A DNA stretch of 64,000 nucleotides. Source: CAIMUS01 sp046347625 (lineage in GTDB: Bacteria > Pseudomonadota > Gammaproteobacteria > Competibacterales > Competibacteraceae). Location of the stretch: the NCBI GenBank assembly GCA_046347625.1, contig JAXMFU010000005.1:62001-126000 (forward strand). The letters are read 5' to 3'. Both the position numbers and the translations under genes were made by a program. The first letter of the stretch is position 1. Each line of letters begins with the position of its first letter. Under the pieces are notes generated by a model. The model was not told the origin of the DNA, made no database searches, and was given only the letters and a program-made list of their open reading frames with translations. Below are positions 26,088 through 33,183 of the stretch, piece after piece.

Positions 26088-26450
26088 CTACTTCACCGGC
26101 GGTTCGGAAGACGCCTTGGAACCTGCGGGTTCGGTGGGTGCACGGGGCGGCAAGGTCGGCGTCGGCGTGGTAACGTCGGTGATCACTCCCTGGACATCGG
26201 CATTGATCGATTTGACCCGCTCGGCCAGTTGCTTGATATCGGTGATGCCTTCCTGCTGGCGCATGGCCTGCTTAAGATCCTCCACCTGCATTTCCCGCTC
26301 GATCTCGCCTTTGACTTCGGCGACCATGCGCCGGGCCTTAGCCACCCAGCGACCCAGCGTGCGCGCCAGACCCGGCAGACGCTGTGGTCCCACCACAATC
26401 AGCGCTACCACGAACAGTAGCACCAGTTCCGAAAAGCCGATCTCGAACAT
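26088..26450 (-). CDS. tatB: Sec-independent protein translocase subunit TatB
   Basis: Single-span partner of TatC in the receptor complex. 120 residues: N-terminal membrane helix MFEIGFSELVLLFVVALIVV with the hinge GPQRLPGLART, an amphipathic helix (about 30-65) and a disordered Pro/Thr-rich tail. The conserved acidic residue at position 8 distinguishes TatB from TatA here. It sits 10 bases before tatC. Confidence 0.95.
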   Translation of the reverse strand: MFEIGFSELVLLFVVALIVVGPQRLPGLARTLGRWVAKARRMVAEVKGEIEREMQVEDLKQAMRQQEGITDIKQLAERVKSINADVQGVITDVTTPTPTLPPRAPTEPAGSKASSEPPVK

Positions 26451-26510
26451 AGCTGTTACCTGCTATTACTGTGAGTTGTCCGCGCCAGGCCGATGAGAGT
26501 CACCACCGAT

Positions 26511-26777
26511 TCAACCTCTGGACCGCTGTTTGGGCAGGGGTTCCGTATCCGGTTCATCCGGAACCGTTTCTCCCTCGATAATCCGACCCTCGACAGTCGG
26601 TTCAGCCGGTTTGCCGGCTGACTTCTTTATGCTTTCTTGGCCACTTCCTTTGATGGATTCCCGCCAACCTTTGATCGTGGCACTCAGATCGGTGCCGATA
26701 CCGCGCAGCCGCTTACTGCCGAACAGCAGCAAGACAACGATCAGGATAAGCACCAGTTCGCCAATACCGATACGCAT
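26511..26777 (-). CDS. tatA: Sec-independent protein translocase subunit TatA
   Basis: Forms the polymerising pore of the Tat system. 88 residues: MRIGIGELVLILIVVLLLFG membrane helix, SKRLRGIGTDL hinge with the conserved FGSKRL, then an amphipathic helix and a charged tail. GGAGG lies 6 bases before the ATG. First of the tatABC genes, 89 bases after hisE. Confidence 0.95.
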   Translation of the reverse strand: MRIGIGELVLILIVVLLLFGSKRLRGIGTDLSATIKGWRESIKGSGQESIKKSAGKPAEPTVEGRIIEGETVPDEPDTEPLPKQRSRG

Positions 26778-26866
26778 GCCGGTTCCTCCACCAGGAAGAT
26801 AGGGGTCGCCACCCGCCGCCGGTGAGTGGAGGCAGCAACTCTGATTGCTATTTTAGCCATGCCTGA

Positions 26867-27244
26867 TTATCGAGGGTGCTTGGCACGGCCGGCCTTTTCC
26901 GTCAGACCGGATACGCCGAATCGACGTCGCAGTTCCTTAAGAACGGCGGCCGGCCCTAGACCTCGATAGGCCAGCATCAGCAGGCTGTGAAACCACAGAT
27001 CGGCAGTTTCATGGATCAACTGCTCCGGGTCACCGTCTTTAGCCGCCAGCACCGTTTCCGTCGCTTCCTCGCCCAGTTTCTTCAGAATCGCATTCAAACC
27101 CTGGGCATAAAGGCCGGCTACATAGGAACTACCCGGATCGGCACTTTTGCGGGATTCCAGCAGCGCAGCCAGTGCTTGCAGGATATCCGTGGAATCGGCC
27201 GCGTCCGCTGTCACAGTGCCGTTCGCAGGCTCGCTTTCTACCAT
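26867..27244 (-). CDS. hisE: Phosphoribosyl-ATP pyrophosphatase
   Basis: Second step of histidine synthesis, cleaving phosphoribosyl-ATP to phosphoribosyl-AMP. 125 residues with the MazG-like helical fold: ILQALAALLESRKSADPGSS, LKKLGEEATETVLAAKDGD (the metal-binding EExxE helix) and LIHETADLWFHSLLMLAYRG. It is a separate gene, not fused to HisI. The next upstream gene is hisF, so the hisI gene usually found between them is absent here. Confidence 0.95.
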   Translation of the reverse strand: MVESEPANGTVTADAADSTDILQALAALLESRKSADPGSSYVAGLYAQGLNAILKKLGEEATETVLAAKDGDPEQLIHETADLWFHSLLMLAYRGLGPAAVLKELRRRFGVSGLTEKAGRAKHPR

Positions 27245-27277
27245 GGTTGCCTCGGTCTGTAAGTGTCTCGATAGGGA

Positions 27278-28051
27278 TCAGAGCCGCACTTCGATACCGT
27301 GGGATTGCATATAAAGCTTGGCTTGTTCGATCGTATACTCGGCAAAGTGGAAGATGCTGGCCGCCAGCACGGCATCCGCTTTGCCTTCCAGAATGCCGGC
27401 GACCAGATGGTCCAGCGTGCCGACTCCGCCCGAAGCAATGATCGGGACATTGACCGCCTCACCGATCGCCCGGGTCAAGGCCAGATCGAAGCCCAGCTTG
27501 GTGCCGTCCCGATCCATGCTGGTCAACAGGATTTCGCCGGCGCCGTAAGCCGTCATCCGCCGGGCCCATTCGACGGCGTCGATCCTGGTCGGCTTGCGTC
27601 CGCCATGCGTGTAGATCTCCCAACGCGGGGTGGTGGCGGGAGCAGGCACCGCCTTGGCGTCGATGGCGACCACAATACACTGGCTGCCGAAGCGTTCGGC
27701 GGCCTGCCGGACGAATTCGGGATTGAAGATCGCCGCCGTATTGATAGACACCTTATCGGCGCCGGCGTTTAACAGCCGCCTTATATCGTGCTCCGTGCGA
27801 ATGCCGCCGCCGACCGTCAAGGGAATAAAGACCTGATCGGCGACCCGTTCCACGACATGGACCATGGTTTCTCGATCGTCGGAACTGGCGGTAATATCCA
27901 GAAACGTCAGTTCATCGGCGCCCTGCTCGTCATAGCGACGGGCAATTTCGACCGGGTCACCGGCGTCGCGGATATCGACGAAATTGACCCCCTTGACCAC
28001 CCGGCCATTATCGACATCCAGACAGGGAATAATGCGTTTTGCTAGACCCAT
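27278..28051 (-). CDS. hisF: Imidazole glycerol phosphate synthase subunit HisF
   Basis: Cyclase subunit; uses ammonia from HisH to form imidazole glycerol phosphate and AICAR. 257 residues, TIM barrel. Active-site Asp near residue 11 is in IIPCLDVDNGRVVKG; the second catalytic Asp is in VVAIDAKAV. The phosphate loops IPLTVGGGIRTEHDI and IIASGGVGTLDHL are clear. It lies 68 bases after hisA. Confidence 0.97.
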   Translation of the reverse strand: MGLAKRIIPCLDVDNGRVVKGVNFVDIRDAGDPVEIARRYDEQGADELTFLDITASSDDRETMVHVVERVADQVFIPLTVGGGIRTEHDIRRLLNAGADKVSINTAAIFNPEFVRQAAERFGSQCIVVAIDAKAVPAPATTPRWEIYTHGGRKPTRIDAVEWARRMTAYGAGEILLTSMDRDGTKLGFDLALTRAIGEAVNVPIIASGGVGTLDHLVAGILEGKADAVLAASIFHFAEYTIEQAKLYMQSHGIEVRL

Positions 28052-28119
28052 CGTTCAATACCGATCGCTCGACTCGCTTGGTCTGTTAAAGTCAATGCCA
28101 CGACCCTGGCCGGGCGCTG

Positions 28120-28860
28120 TCATTGACAGGTAAATTCATCGACCCAGTGCTGGGCCTCGGCCAGGTCAAGATCGCCTTCGTAGAGCGCGCGGCCGATAAT
28201 GGCCCCCATAATACCGTCCTGCCGCGTTTCGCACAGGGCGCGAATATCGGCCAGGTTGCCGATACCGCCGGAAGCAATGATCGGAATGGAAACCGCTTGA
28301 GCCAGTTCGACCGTAGCCTCGATGTTGACTCCCTGCAGCATGCCATCACGGCTGATATCGGTATAGACAATCGCTTCGACCCCATCGCGCTCGAAAATCC
28401 GGGCCATATCGATCACATCGTGCTTGGACAGCTTGGACCAGCCGTTGACTGCCACCTTACCGTCCCTGGCGTCCAGGCCGACGATGACATGGCCGGGATA
28501 TTCCAGGCAGAGATCGCTGACGAAATACGGCTCCTTGACAGCCTTGGTGCCGATGATAACGAAGCGTACTCCGGCGTTAAGATAAGTCTCCACGGTGGCC
28601 TCATCGCGAATGCCGCCGCCCACCTGGATCGGCAGTTCCGGGAACGCATCGGCAATCCGACGAATCACCTGCGCATTCACCGGCCGCCCTTCGAAGGCAC
28701 CATTGAGATCCACCAGGTGCAGCCGGCGGGCACCGGCTTCCACCCAACGGGCAGCCATGGCGACAGGATCATCGGAGAAAACCGTGGTCTCTTCCATTCG
28801 TCCCTGGCGCAGCCTTACACACTTGCCATCCTTGAGATCGATTGCAGGTATTAACAACAT
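28120..28860 (-). CDS. hisA: Phosphoribosylformimino-5-aminoimidazole carboxamide ribotide isomerase
   Basis: Amadori-type isomerase of histidine synthesis. 246 residues from the ATG at 28860 (MLLIPAIDLKDGKCVRLRQG); an in-frame GTG 12 bases earlier is less likely. TIM barrel with the paired Asp residues of the family (AIDLKDG and VYTDISRDGML) and the phosphate loops IQVGGGIRDEATV and IIASGGIGNLADI. It is separated from hisH by 235 bases containing two dispersed repeats. Confidence 0.97.
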   Translation of the reverse strand: MLLIPAIDLKDGKCVRLRQGRMEETTVFSDDPVAMAARWVEAGARRLHLVDLNGAFEGRPVNAQVIRRIADAFPELPIQVGGGIRDEATVETYLNAGVRFVIIGTKAVKEPYFVSDLCLEYPGHVIVGLDARDGKVAVNGWSKLSKHDVIDMARIFERDGVEAIVYTDISRDGMLQGVNIEATVELAQAVSIPIIASGGIGNLADIRALCETRQDGIMGAIIGRALYEGDLDLAEAQHWVDEFTCQ

Positions 28861-28939
28861 GGTGGTCGTCACATTGTAGTTATCGAATTACCATTAAAAT
28901 CCCCGGATTCGGTTTCGCCTCTACCAAGCCGATCGTCGG

Positions 28940-29090
28940 CCGGAATAAGCGGAGCCGGCGGGGCGTTCCCGGCGTTTCCGGGCTGGGCTGCCCGGGGTGG
29001 AGTTGGCGGCAACGTAACAGGCGCATCGCAACCCGACAGGAGGTCGAATTTCATGGTCGAAGGTGCTCTTTTCGTCGAGCATAAGCCGTT
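28940..29090 (+). repeat. Repeat families C and A inside the his gene cluster
   Basis: A family C unit (CCGGAATAAGCGGAGCCGG to GCGTTTCCGG, 28940-28981) is followed by a decayed family A unit (GCATCGCAACCCGACAGGAG, then CATGGTCGAAGGTGCTCTTT, 29010-29090). Together they separate hisA from hisH. Confidence 0.65.
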
Positions 29091-29095
29091 AAGCC

Positions 29096-29737
29096 TTAGG
29101 TCGGATTCCAATCGACGAAGTTGGCCAGCAGTCGTAAACCCGCCTGCGCGCTTTTTTCCGGATGAAACTGCACAGCAAAGATATTGTCCTGGGCAATGGC
29201 CGACGCAAAGGTGATGAAATACCGGGTTTCAGCCGCCGTGATCGCCGCGGCGGGTTGTAAATAATAGCTGTGGACGAAATAAAAGCGGCTGTCCTGGGGA
29301 ATACCCGACCACAACGGATGCGGCCGGGTTTGATGCGCCTGGTTCCAACCCATGTGCGGAATCTTGATCCGCTCGCTTGTGAGCGGATCGCGCAAAGCGG
29401 CATCGAATCGCACCACCCGGCCCGGCAGGATACCCAGACCGGGCATGCCGCCGTTTTCCTCACTGAATTCCAGCAGGGCCTGGGGTCCCAGGCACAGCCC
29501 CAGGAAAGGTTTATTCAAGGCTGCCTGCCGCACCACGTCTATCAGTTGCCACTGCCGCAGCGCCTGCATGCAATCACGGATGGCGCCCTGGCCCGGGAAC
29601 ACGACCCGATCGGCCTGGAGGATATCCTCCGCTCGGTGGGTGACCAGAACACGGACGGTAGGCGCCACCCGCTCCAGAGCCTTGGCGACGGAGCGTAGGT
29701 TGCCCATGCCGTAATCGATAATCGCAATGCTTGCCAT
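29096..29737 (-). CDS. hisH: Imidazole glycerol phosphate synthase subunit HisH
   Basis: Glutaminase that feeds ammonia to HisF. 213 residues, class I amidotransferase: IIDYGMGNLRSVAKAL at the N-terminus, nucleophile Cys in FLGLCLGPQALLE, and the His-Glu pair in AVQFHPEKSAQAG. The residue before the oxyanion turn is FPGQGAI. It lies 43 bases after hisB. Confidence 0.97.
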   Translation of the reverse strand: MASIAIIDYGMGNLRSVAKALERVAPTVRVLVTHRAEDILQADRVVFPGQGAIRDCMQALRQWQLIDVVRQAALNKPFLGLCLGPQALLEFSEENGGMPGLGILPGRVVRFDAALRDPLTSERIKIPHMGWNQAHQTRPHPLWSGIPQDSRFYFVHSYYLQPAAAITAAETRYFITFASAIAQDNIFAVQFHPEKSAQAGLRLLANFVDWNPT

Positions 29738-29780
29738 CAGCGCGGTTCCTGGAAAATGGTAGGCTTAAGAGCAACGATGC

Positions 29781-30374
29781 TCATAGACTGCCTTTGGTGG
29801 AAGGAGTGATACCCTGCATCCGCGGATCGAGTTCCACCGCCTGGCGAAACGCACGGCCAAAGGCTTTGAATACCGTCTCGGCGATGTGGTGGGCATTACG
29901 CCCTCGCAATGTATCGATATGCACGGTCGCCTGGGCATGATTGACCAGCCCCTGGAAGAATTCCCGGATCAGGTCGACATCGAAATCCCCAATCCGGGCG
30001 CGGGGATACTCGACTTGATATTCCAGGCCGGGACGACCGGAGAAATCGATCACCACCCGGGAAAGGGCTTCGTCGAGGGGAACATAGGCATGGCCGTAAC
30101 GGCGGATACCGGTTTTATCACCAAGAGCCTGTCTGATCGCCTGTCCCAAGGTAATGCCGATATCTTCGACCGTGTGATGGGCATCGACCGGCAAGTCGCC
30201 CTCGGCATGAATGTCCAGATCGACCATACCGTGACGCGCGATCTGATCGAGCATATGGTCCAGGAAAGGAATCGCGGTGGCCAGCCGGGAAGTTCCGGTG
30301 CCATCCAGGTTGAGGCTCAGTTGAATCCGGGTTTCCAGGGTAGCGCGGCTCACCGTGGCTGTACGTGCCGACAT
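29781..30374 (-). CDS. hisB: Imidazoleglycerol-phosphate dehydratase
   Basis: Manganese enzyme that dehydrates imidazole glycerol phosphate. 197 residues as a monofunctional protein, without the phosphatase domain fused in E. coli HisB. The two metal-binding motifs are DAHHTVEDIGI and NAHHIAETVFKAF. The start at 30374 (MSARTATVSRATLETRI) gives the normal length; the longer frame is not supported. First gene of the his cluster in this window. Confidence 0.97.
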   Translation of the reverse strand: MSARTATVSRATLETRIQLSLNLDGTGTSRLATAIPFLDHMLDQIARHGMVDLDIHAEGDLPVDAHHTVEDIGITLGQAIRQALGDKTGIRRYGHAYVPLDEALSRVVIDFSGRPGLEYQVEYPRARIGDFDVDLIREFFQGLVNHAQATVHIDTLRGRNAHHIAETVFKAFGRAFRQAVELDPRMQGITPSTKGSL

Positions 30375-30507
30375 AGGTTTATGACTCTGCTGACAAGGCA
30401 ATTTGGCCAATTTTTCATTATAACAATGCCATATAAAACCGGTTCGCAATTAGCATAAGATAATGAAAGTGTAGATGATAGAGGCGGCTCGCTACAAGTT
30501 GTTAGTG

Positions 30508-30842
30508 GGTGCATTCACGCCGGATCGCCAAGCGCGCCCTGTACCATAACGCCGCCATGTCGGTCCCGGCGCGTAATCTTCCTTCCAGGATCGGGGTATC
30601 CACTTAAGCCGGGACGCCTTTTGCAGGCTGAACGCAACGGGCCGGCGAGGACGCCGGCGCTCCCAGGGTCGGATCGTCCCGCCTTAAGTGGATAGCCCAG
30701 GATCGCTAAAACCAGCCGGGCTGGTGAGCAGACCGAACTGCACTCGAACGAAGCGCCGGCGCCGATCGACGTGCAGGCGCTGGATCATTTTATTAGCGAC
30801 AGCGGGGAAGTGATTTCCTTGGCCGAGCGGAGATTGTTATAG
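30508..30842 (+). pseudogene. Relic of a radC 3' end, interrupted by a miniature element
   Basis: The sequence aligns with the 3' third of the intact radC (about 32048-32271): CAAGCGCGCCCTGTACCATA is shared exactly, the middle is diverged, and TGATTTCCTT, GCCGAGCGG and the stop line up at the end. Once a 112-base insertion (30593-30704) is removed, the 52-base segment after CATAACGCCGCC has exactly the same length as in radC. The JAMM motif HNHPSG is destroyed. Confidence 0.88.
30593..30698. mobile_element. MITE-like palindromic element with target duplication
   Basis: Ends are inverted repeats: GGGGTATCCACTTAAG and CTTAAGTGGATAGCCC, continuing as CGGGACG / CGTCCCG. AGGATC is present on both sides (30587-30592 and 30699-30704); the duplication could be up to 8 bp (CCAGGATC), which would make the element 104 bp. 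Comparison with radC shows one copy of the duplicated bases fits the ancestral length. No coding capacity; a relative lies at 41963-42059. Confidence 0.85.
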
Positions 30843-30854
30843 CGGCTTCGCTTC

Positions 30855-30883
30855 TTGACCCAACTTTTCGCTTCGAGCATACT
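30855..30883 (+). promoter_or_regulatory. Promoter of the first vapBC pair
   Basis: TTGACC (30855-30860), exactly 17 bases, CATACT (30878-30883). It begins 13 bases after the radC relic stop and the operator-like palindrome covers the expected transcription start. Confidence 0.55.
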
Positions 30884-30884
30884 G

Positions 30885-30903
30885 TTGTTGAAGTCTTCAA
30901 CAA
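30885..30903 (+). promoter_or_regulatory. Operator-like palindrome before vapB
   Basis: TTGTTGAAG T CTTCAACAA, a perfect 9-bp inverted repeat around one base, right at the expected transcription start and just before the ribosome site GAGAGGA. Autorepression by the VapBC complex at such a site is usual in this family; binding is inferred. Confidence 0.65.
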
Positions 30904-30919
30904 TGAGAGGAGCGCGGCT

Positions 30920-31153
30920 GTGGCTACTGTCAATTTCAGCGTCCCCGATGACGTGAAAGAAGCCTTTAACGTTACCTTTAGCGGTCAGAATAAGAGCGCC
31001 ATCATCGCCGAGTTGATGCGCCAGGCCGTTGAGCAGGCACAGCGTAAACAACGCAGTCACGATGCGATTAACCGGATCTTGGAACGTCGCCGGAAGGCTC
31101 CGGTGTTGACCGAGGAAAAAATTCGCGCTGCCAGGGAAGAAGGCCGGCCGTGA
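30920..31153 (+). CDS. VapB-type antitoxin
   Basis: 77 residues, GTG start with GAGAGGA 8 bases before it. The N-terminus VNFSVPDDVKEAFNVTFSG is a ribbon-helix-helix-like DNA-binding start, and the C-terminal part (HDAINRILERRRKAPVLTEE) should wrap the toxin. It overlaps the toxin gene by 4 bases (GTGA). Expected to bind the palindrome at 30885-30903 and to neutralise the PIN toxin. Confidence 0.85.
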   Translation: MATVNFSVPDDVKEAFNVTFSGQNKSAIIAELMRQAVEQAQRKQRSHDAINRILERRRKAPVLTEEKIRAAREEGRP

Positions 31154-31572
31154 TCCTGGTTGTGGATGCCAGTGTTGCCCTGAAATGGTTTTTCCATATC
31201 CATGGAAACGAGGCCGATGCCGATCGGGCATTAGCCATTCTGGCTGGTATTGATAAAAGCAGAATTCAATTGGCCCAACCGCCGCATTTTATCGCCGAAG
31301 TCGCCGCCGTTCTCGCCCGAGAAAAACCGGCTGATGCGCAGGCGGACTTACGGGATCTACTGGATGTAGAGTGTTGGTTTGTCGAAGACCCCGCCATTTA
31401 CGTCTCTGCCGTCGATCTTTCCATTCGCCTTCAGCATCACCTGTTCGACACCCTCTACCACGCCACCGCCCTGCATACCCCCAACGCCACCTTCGTCACC
31501 GCCGACCAGCGCTACTATGAGAAAGCCCGGAATATCGGTCCGATCATGCTGCTCGCCGATCTCAATATATGA
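31150..31572 (+). CDS. VapC-type PIN-domain ribonuclease toxin
   Basis: 140 residues of PIN fold; VapC toxins cut tRNA or rRNA using Mg2+. The acidic residues are at the expected places: VVDASVALKW (first Asp), FIAEVAAVL (Glu), HLFDTLYHATAL (Asp) and FVTADQRYYEKA (Asp). GTG start coupled to the antitoxin. The pair sits between a radC relic and intact radC. Confidence 0.9.
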   Translation: MILVVDASVALKWFFHIHGNEADADRALAILAGIDKSRIQLAQPPHFIAEVAAVLAREKPADAQADLRDLLDVECWFVEDPAIYVSAVDLSIRLQHHLFDTLYHATALHTPNATFVTADQRYYEKARNIGPIMLLADLNI

Positions 31573-31596
31573 ACGCATACATAAGCAGGACTCCGT

Positions 31597-32271
31597 ATGT
31601 CCATCCGTGATTGGCCCGATGCCGAGCGTCCTCGTGAAAAACTAATACAACGCGGCGCCGCCGCGCTTTCCGATGCGGAACTGCTGGCCATCTTTCTGCG
31701 CACCGGTGTCTCCGGTAGCAGTGCGGTGGATCTGGCCCGCGATCTGGTGCAGCGGTTCGGCGGTCTGCGCCAATTGCTGGAAGCCGATCAGCAAACTTTC
31801 TGCGAAAATCCGGGCCTGGGTCCGGTCAAGTATGTGCAGTTACAGGCGGTGCTGGAACTGGGCCGGCGCTATCTAGAGGCGACGCTGCAACGCGGTGATG
31901 CCTTGCAGAGTGTGGCCGATACCCGGCGCTATCTGACTGCCAAATTGCGACACGCACCCCACGAAGTTTTCGCCTGCCTGTTTCTGGATAACCGCCATCG
32001 AGTGCTCGCTTTCGAGGAACTGTTCTATGGGACGATCGATGGTGCCTCGGTTCATCCGCGCCAGATTGTCAAGCGCGCCCTGTACCATAACGCCGCCGCC
32101 CTGATCCTGGCGCACAATCACCCCTCCGGCGTGGCCGAACCCAGCCGGGCGGATGAACAGATCACCCTGCGCCTGAAAGAGGCACTGGCGCTGATCGACG
32201 TGCGGGTGCTGGATCACTTTATTATCGGCGACGGAGAGGTGATTTCCTTCGCCGAGCGGGGATTACTGTAA
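31597..32271 (+). CDS. radC: RadC family protein (JAMM/MPN domain)
   Basis: 224 residues. N-terminal helix-hairpin-helix-like part (REKLIQRGAAALSDAELLA, LRTGVSGSSAVDLARDL) and a C-terminal MPN domain with the metal motif LAHNHPSGVAEPSRAD. Named for DNA repair in older literature, but its real role in bacteria is unsettled. It follows the vapBC pair after 24 bases and may be co-transcribed with it. It is normally a neighbour of coaBC in gamma-proteobacteria, but here lies 23 kb away. Confidence 0.95.
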   Translation: MSIRDWPDAERPREKLIQRGAAALSDAELLAIFLRTGVSGSSAVDLARDLVQRFGGLRQLLEADQQTFCENPGLGPVKYVQLQAVLELGRRYLEATLQRGDALQSVADTRRYLTAKLRHAPHEVFACLFLDNRHRVLAFEELFYGTIDGASVHPRQIVKRALYHNAAALILAHNHPSGVAEPSRADEQITLRLKEALALIDVRVLDHFIIGDGEVISFAERGLL

Positions 32272-32286
32272 ACAGGAATTTTCAAG

Positions 32287-32709
32287 CTACCGGTCGTTAA
32301 AGCTGTCCCTCGCATGGCCGGGGAATTCGAGAGGAGCCGGTTCGGTCGGTTTCAGCGGGGGTGTTTGCATTTTGAAATCCAGCCTCTGGCCCTGCTGTTG
32401 CTGCTTAAACCGCAACTGTTGGCTCCCTTGCGACGAGTCGGGCGGCCCTGAATCGGCAGGAGGAAGCTGCCGGCGTTGCCGCAGCTGCAGTTCCCGCTGT
32501 TGCGCCCGCTGCCTGTCGAATCGGTCTTCCAGTTGGCGTCGGTCGCTGCCCTCGGGTTGCTGCCAGAGCCGCTGCTGCTGTTGCATTTTCAAATCCAATG
32601 CCCGGGCTTCGTTCTCCCGGCCGGGATCGGCGGCGTAGGCAGCGACGGTACTCGCACCTAAAGCGGCCAGAAAGACGGCCCCTCCGGCATAAATTCCAAC
32701 GAGGGTCAT
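32287..32709 (-). CDS. Gln/Arg-rich exported protein of unknown function
   Basis: 140 residues. Residues 1-27 (MTLVGIYAGGAVFLAALGAS, then TVAAYAA) look like a signal peptide or membrane anchor. The rest is low-complexity and rich in Gln and Arg (RLWQQPEGSDRRQLEDRFDR as an example), probably helical or disordered. No family recognised. Reverse strand, convergent with radC with a 15-base gap. Confidence 0.55.
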   Translation of the reverse strand: MTLVGIYAGGAVFLAALGASTVAAYAADPGRENEARALDLKMQQQQRLWQQPEGSDRRQLEDRFDRQRAQQRELQLRQRRQLPPADSGPPDSSQGSQQLRFKQQQQGQRLDFKMQTPPLKPTEPAPLEFPGHARDSFNDR

Positions 32710-32904
32710 CAGCTAAAACTGCATCCTGACGGTGGCCGGCCACTCACGGCAAGTGGCACTGTCGGCATCGAAACTCTTGCTTGCCTTGTCATTGACCGCG
32801 ACGCCGGCAATAGGTTGCGGTAGCGCGGGTCTCTATACGATCCTGCCCGACGATGGGGTCGGGGTCATGGGCGCCTTAAGGGTAGGGCGCTTGAATAATA
32901 GTTT

Positions 32905-33183
32905 TGTAGGGTGGGCAGACAAGCTGTCCACCCTAGCCCTTAAACCGGCGCGTATAGGGGGGCAGGGTAGCTATTACGGTTCATTGTTACAGTTTGTTGA
33001 CCGGTATCAGTAGGGAGATGATGATCTCGTTTAATATAGGAGCCGCAAGCATGCGTTACCAAGCCTCTGTATTATCGAGTTGACGAGTAAAACAGCGACG
33101 CAGACAGATATCATGATTCGGTGTGGTCGAAACAGGCGTGTTTCCGAGCGGGCGAATTCCTGATCTACAGGTAGCCACCGAAC
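32905..33183. repeat. Repeat family B copy, then gene-free DNA
   Basis: GTAGGGTGGGCAGACAAGCTG to CACCCTAG (32906-32936) followed by TTAAACCGGCGCGTATAGGG, which repeats the flank seen after the copy at 19864. The rest (32960-33183) holds no gene I can support, and a possible promoter for the ABC protein was not placed. Confidence 0.6.

Noticed and set aside
30785..31231. 148-aa reverse frame across the vapB region
   Set aside because: Antisense to a complete promoter-operator-antitoxin unit.
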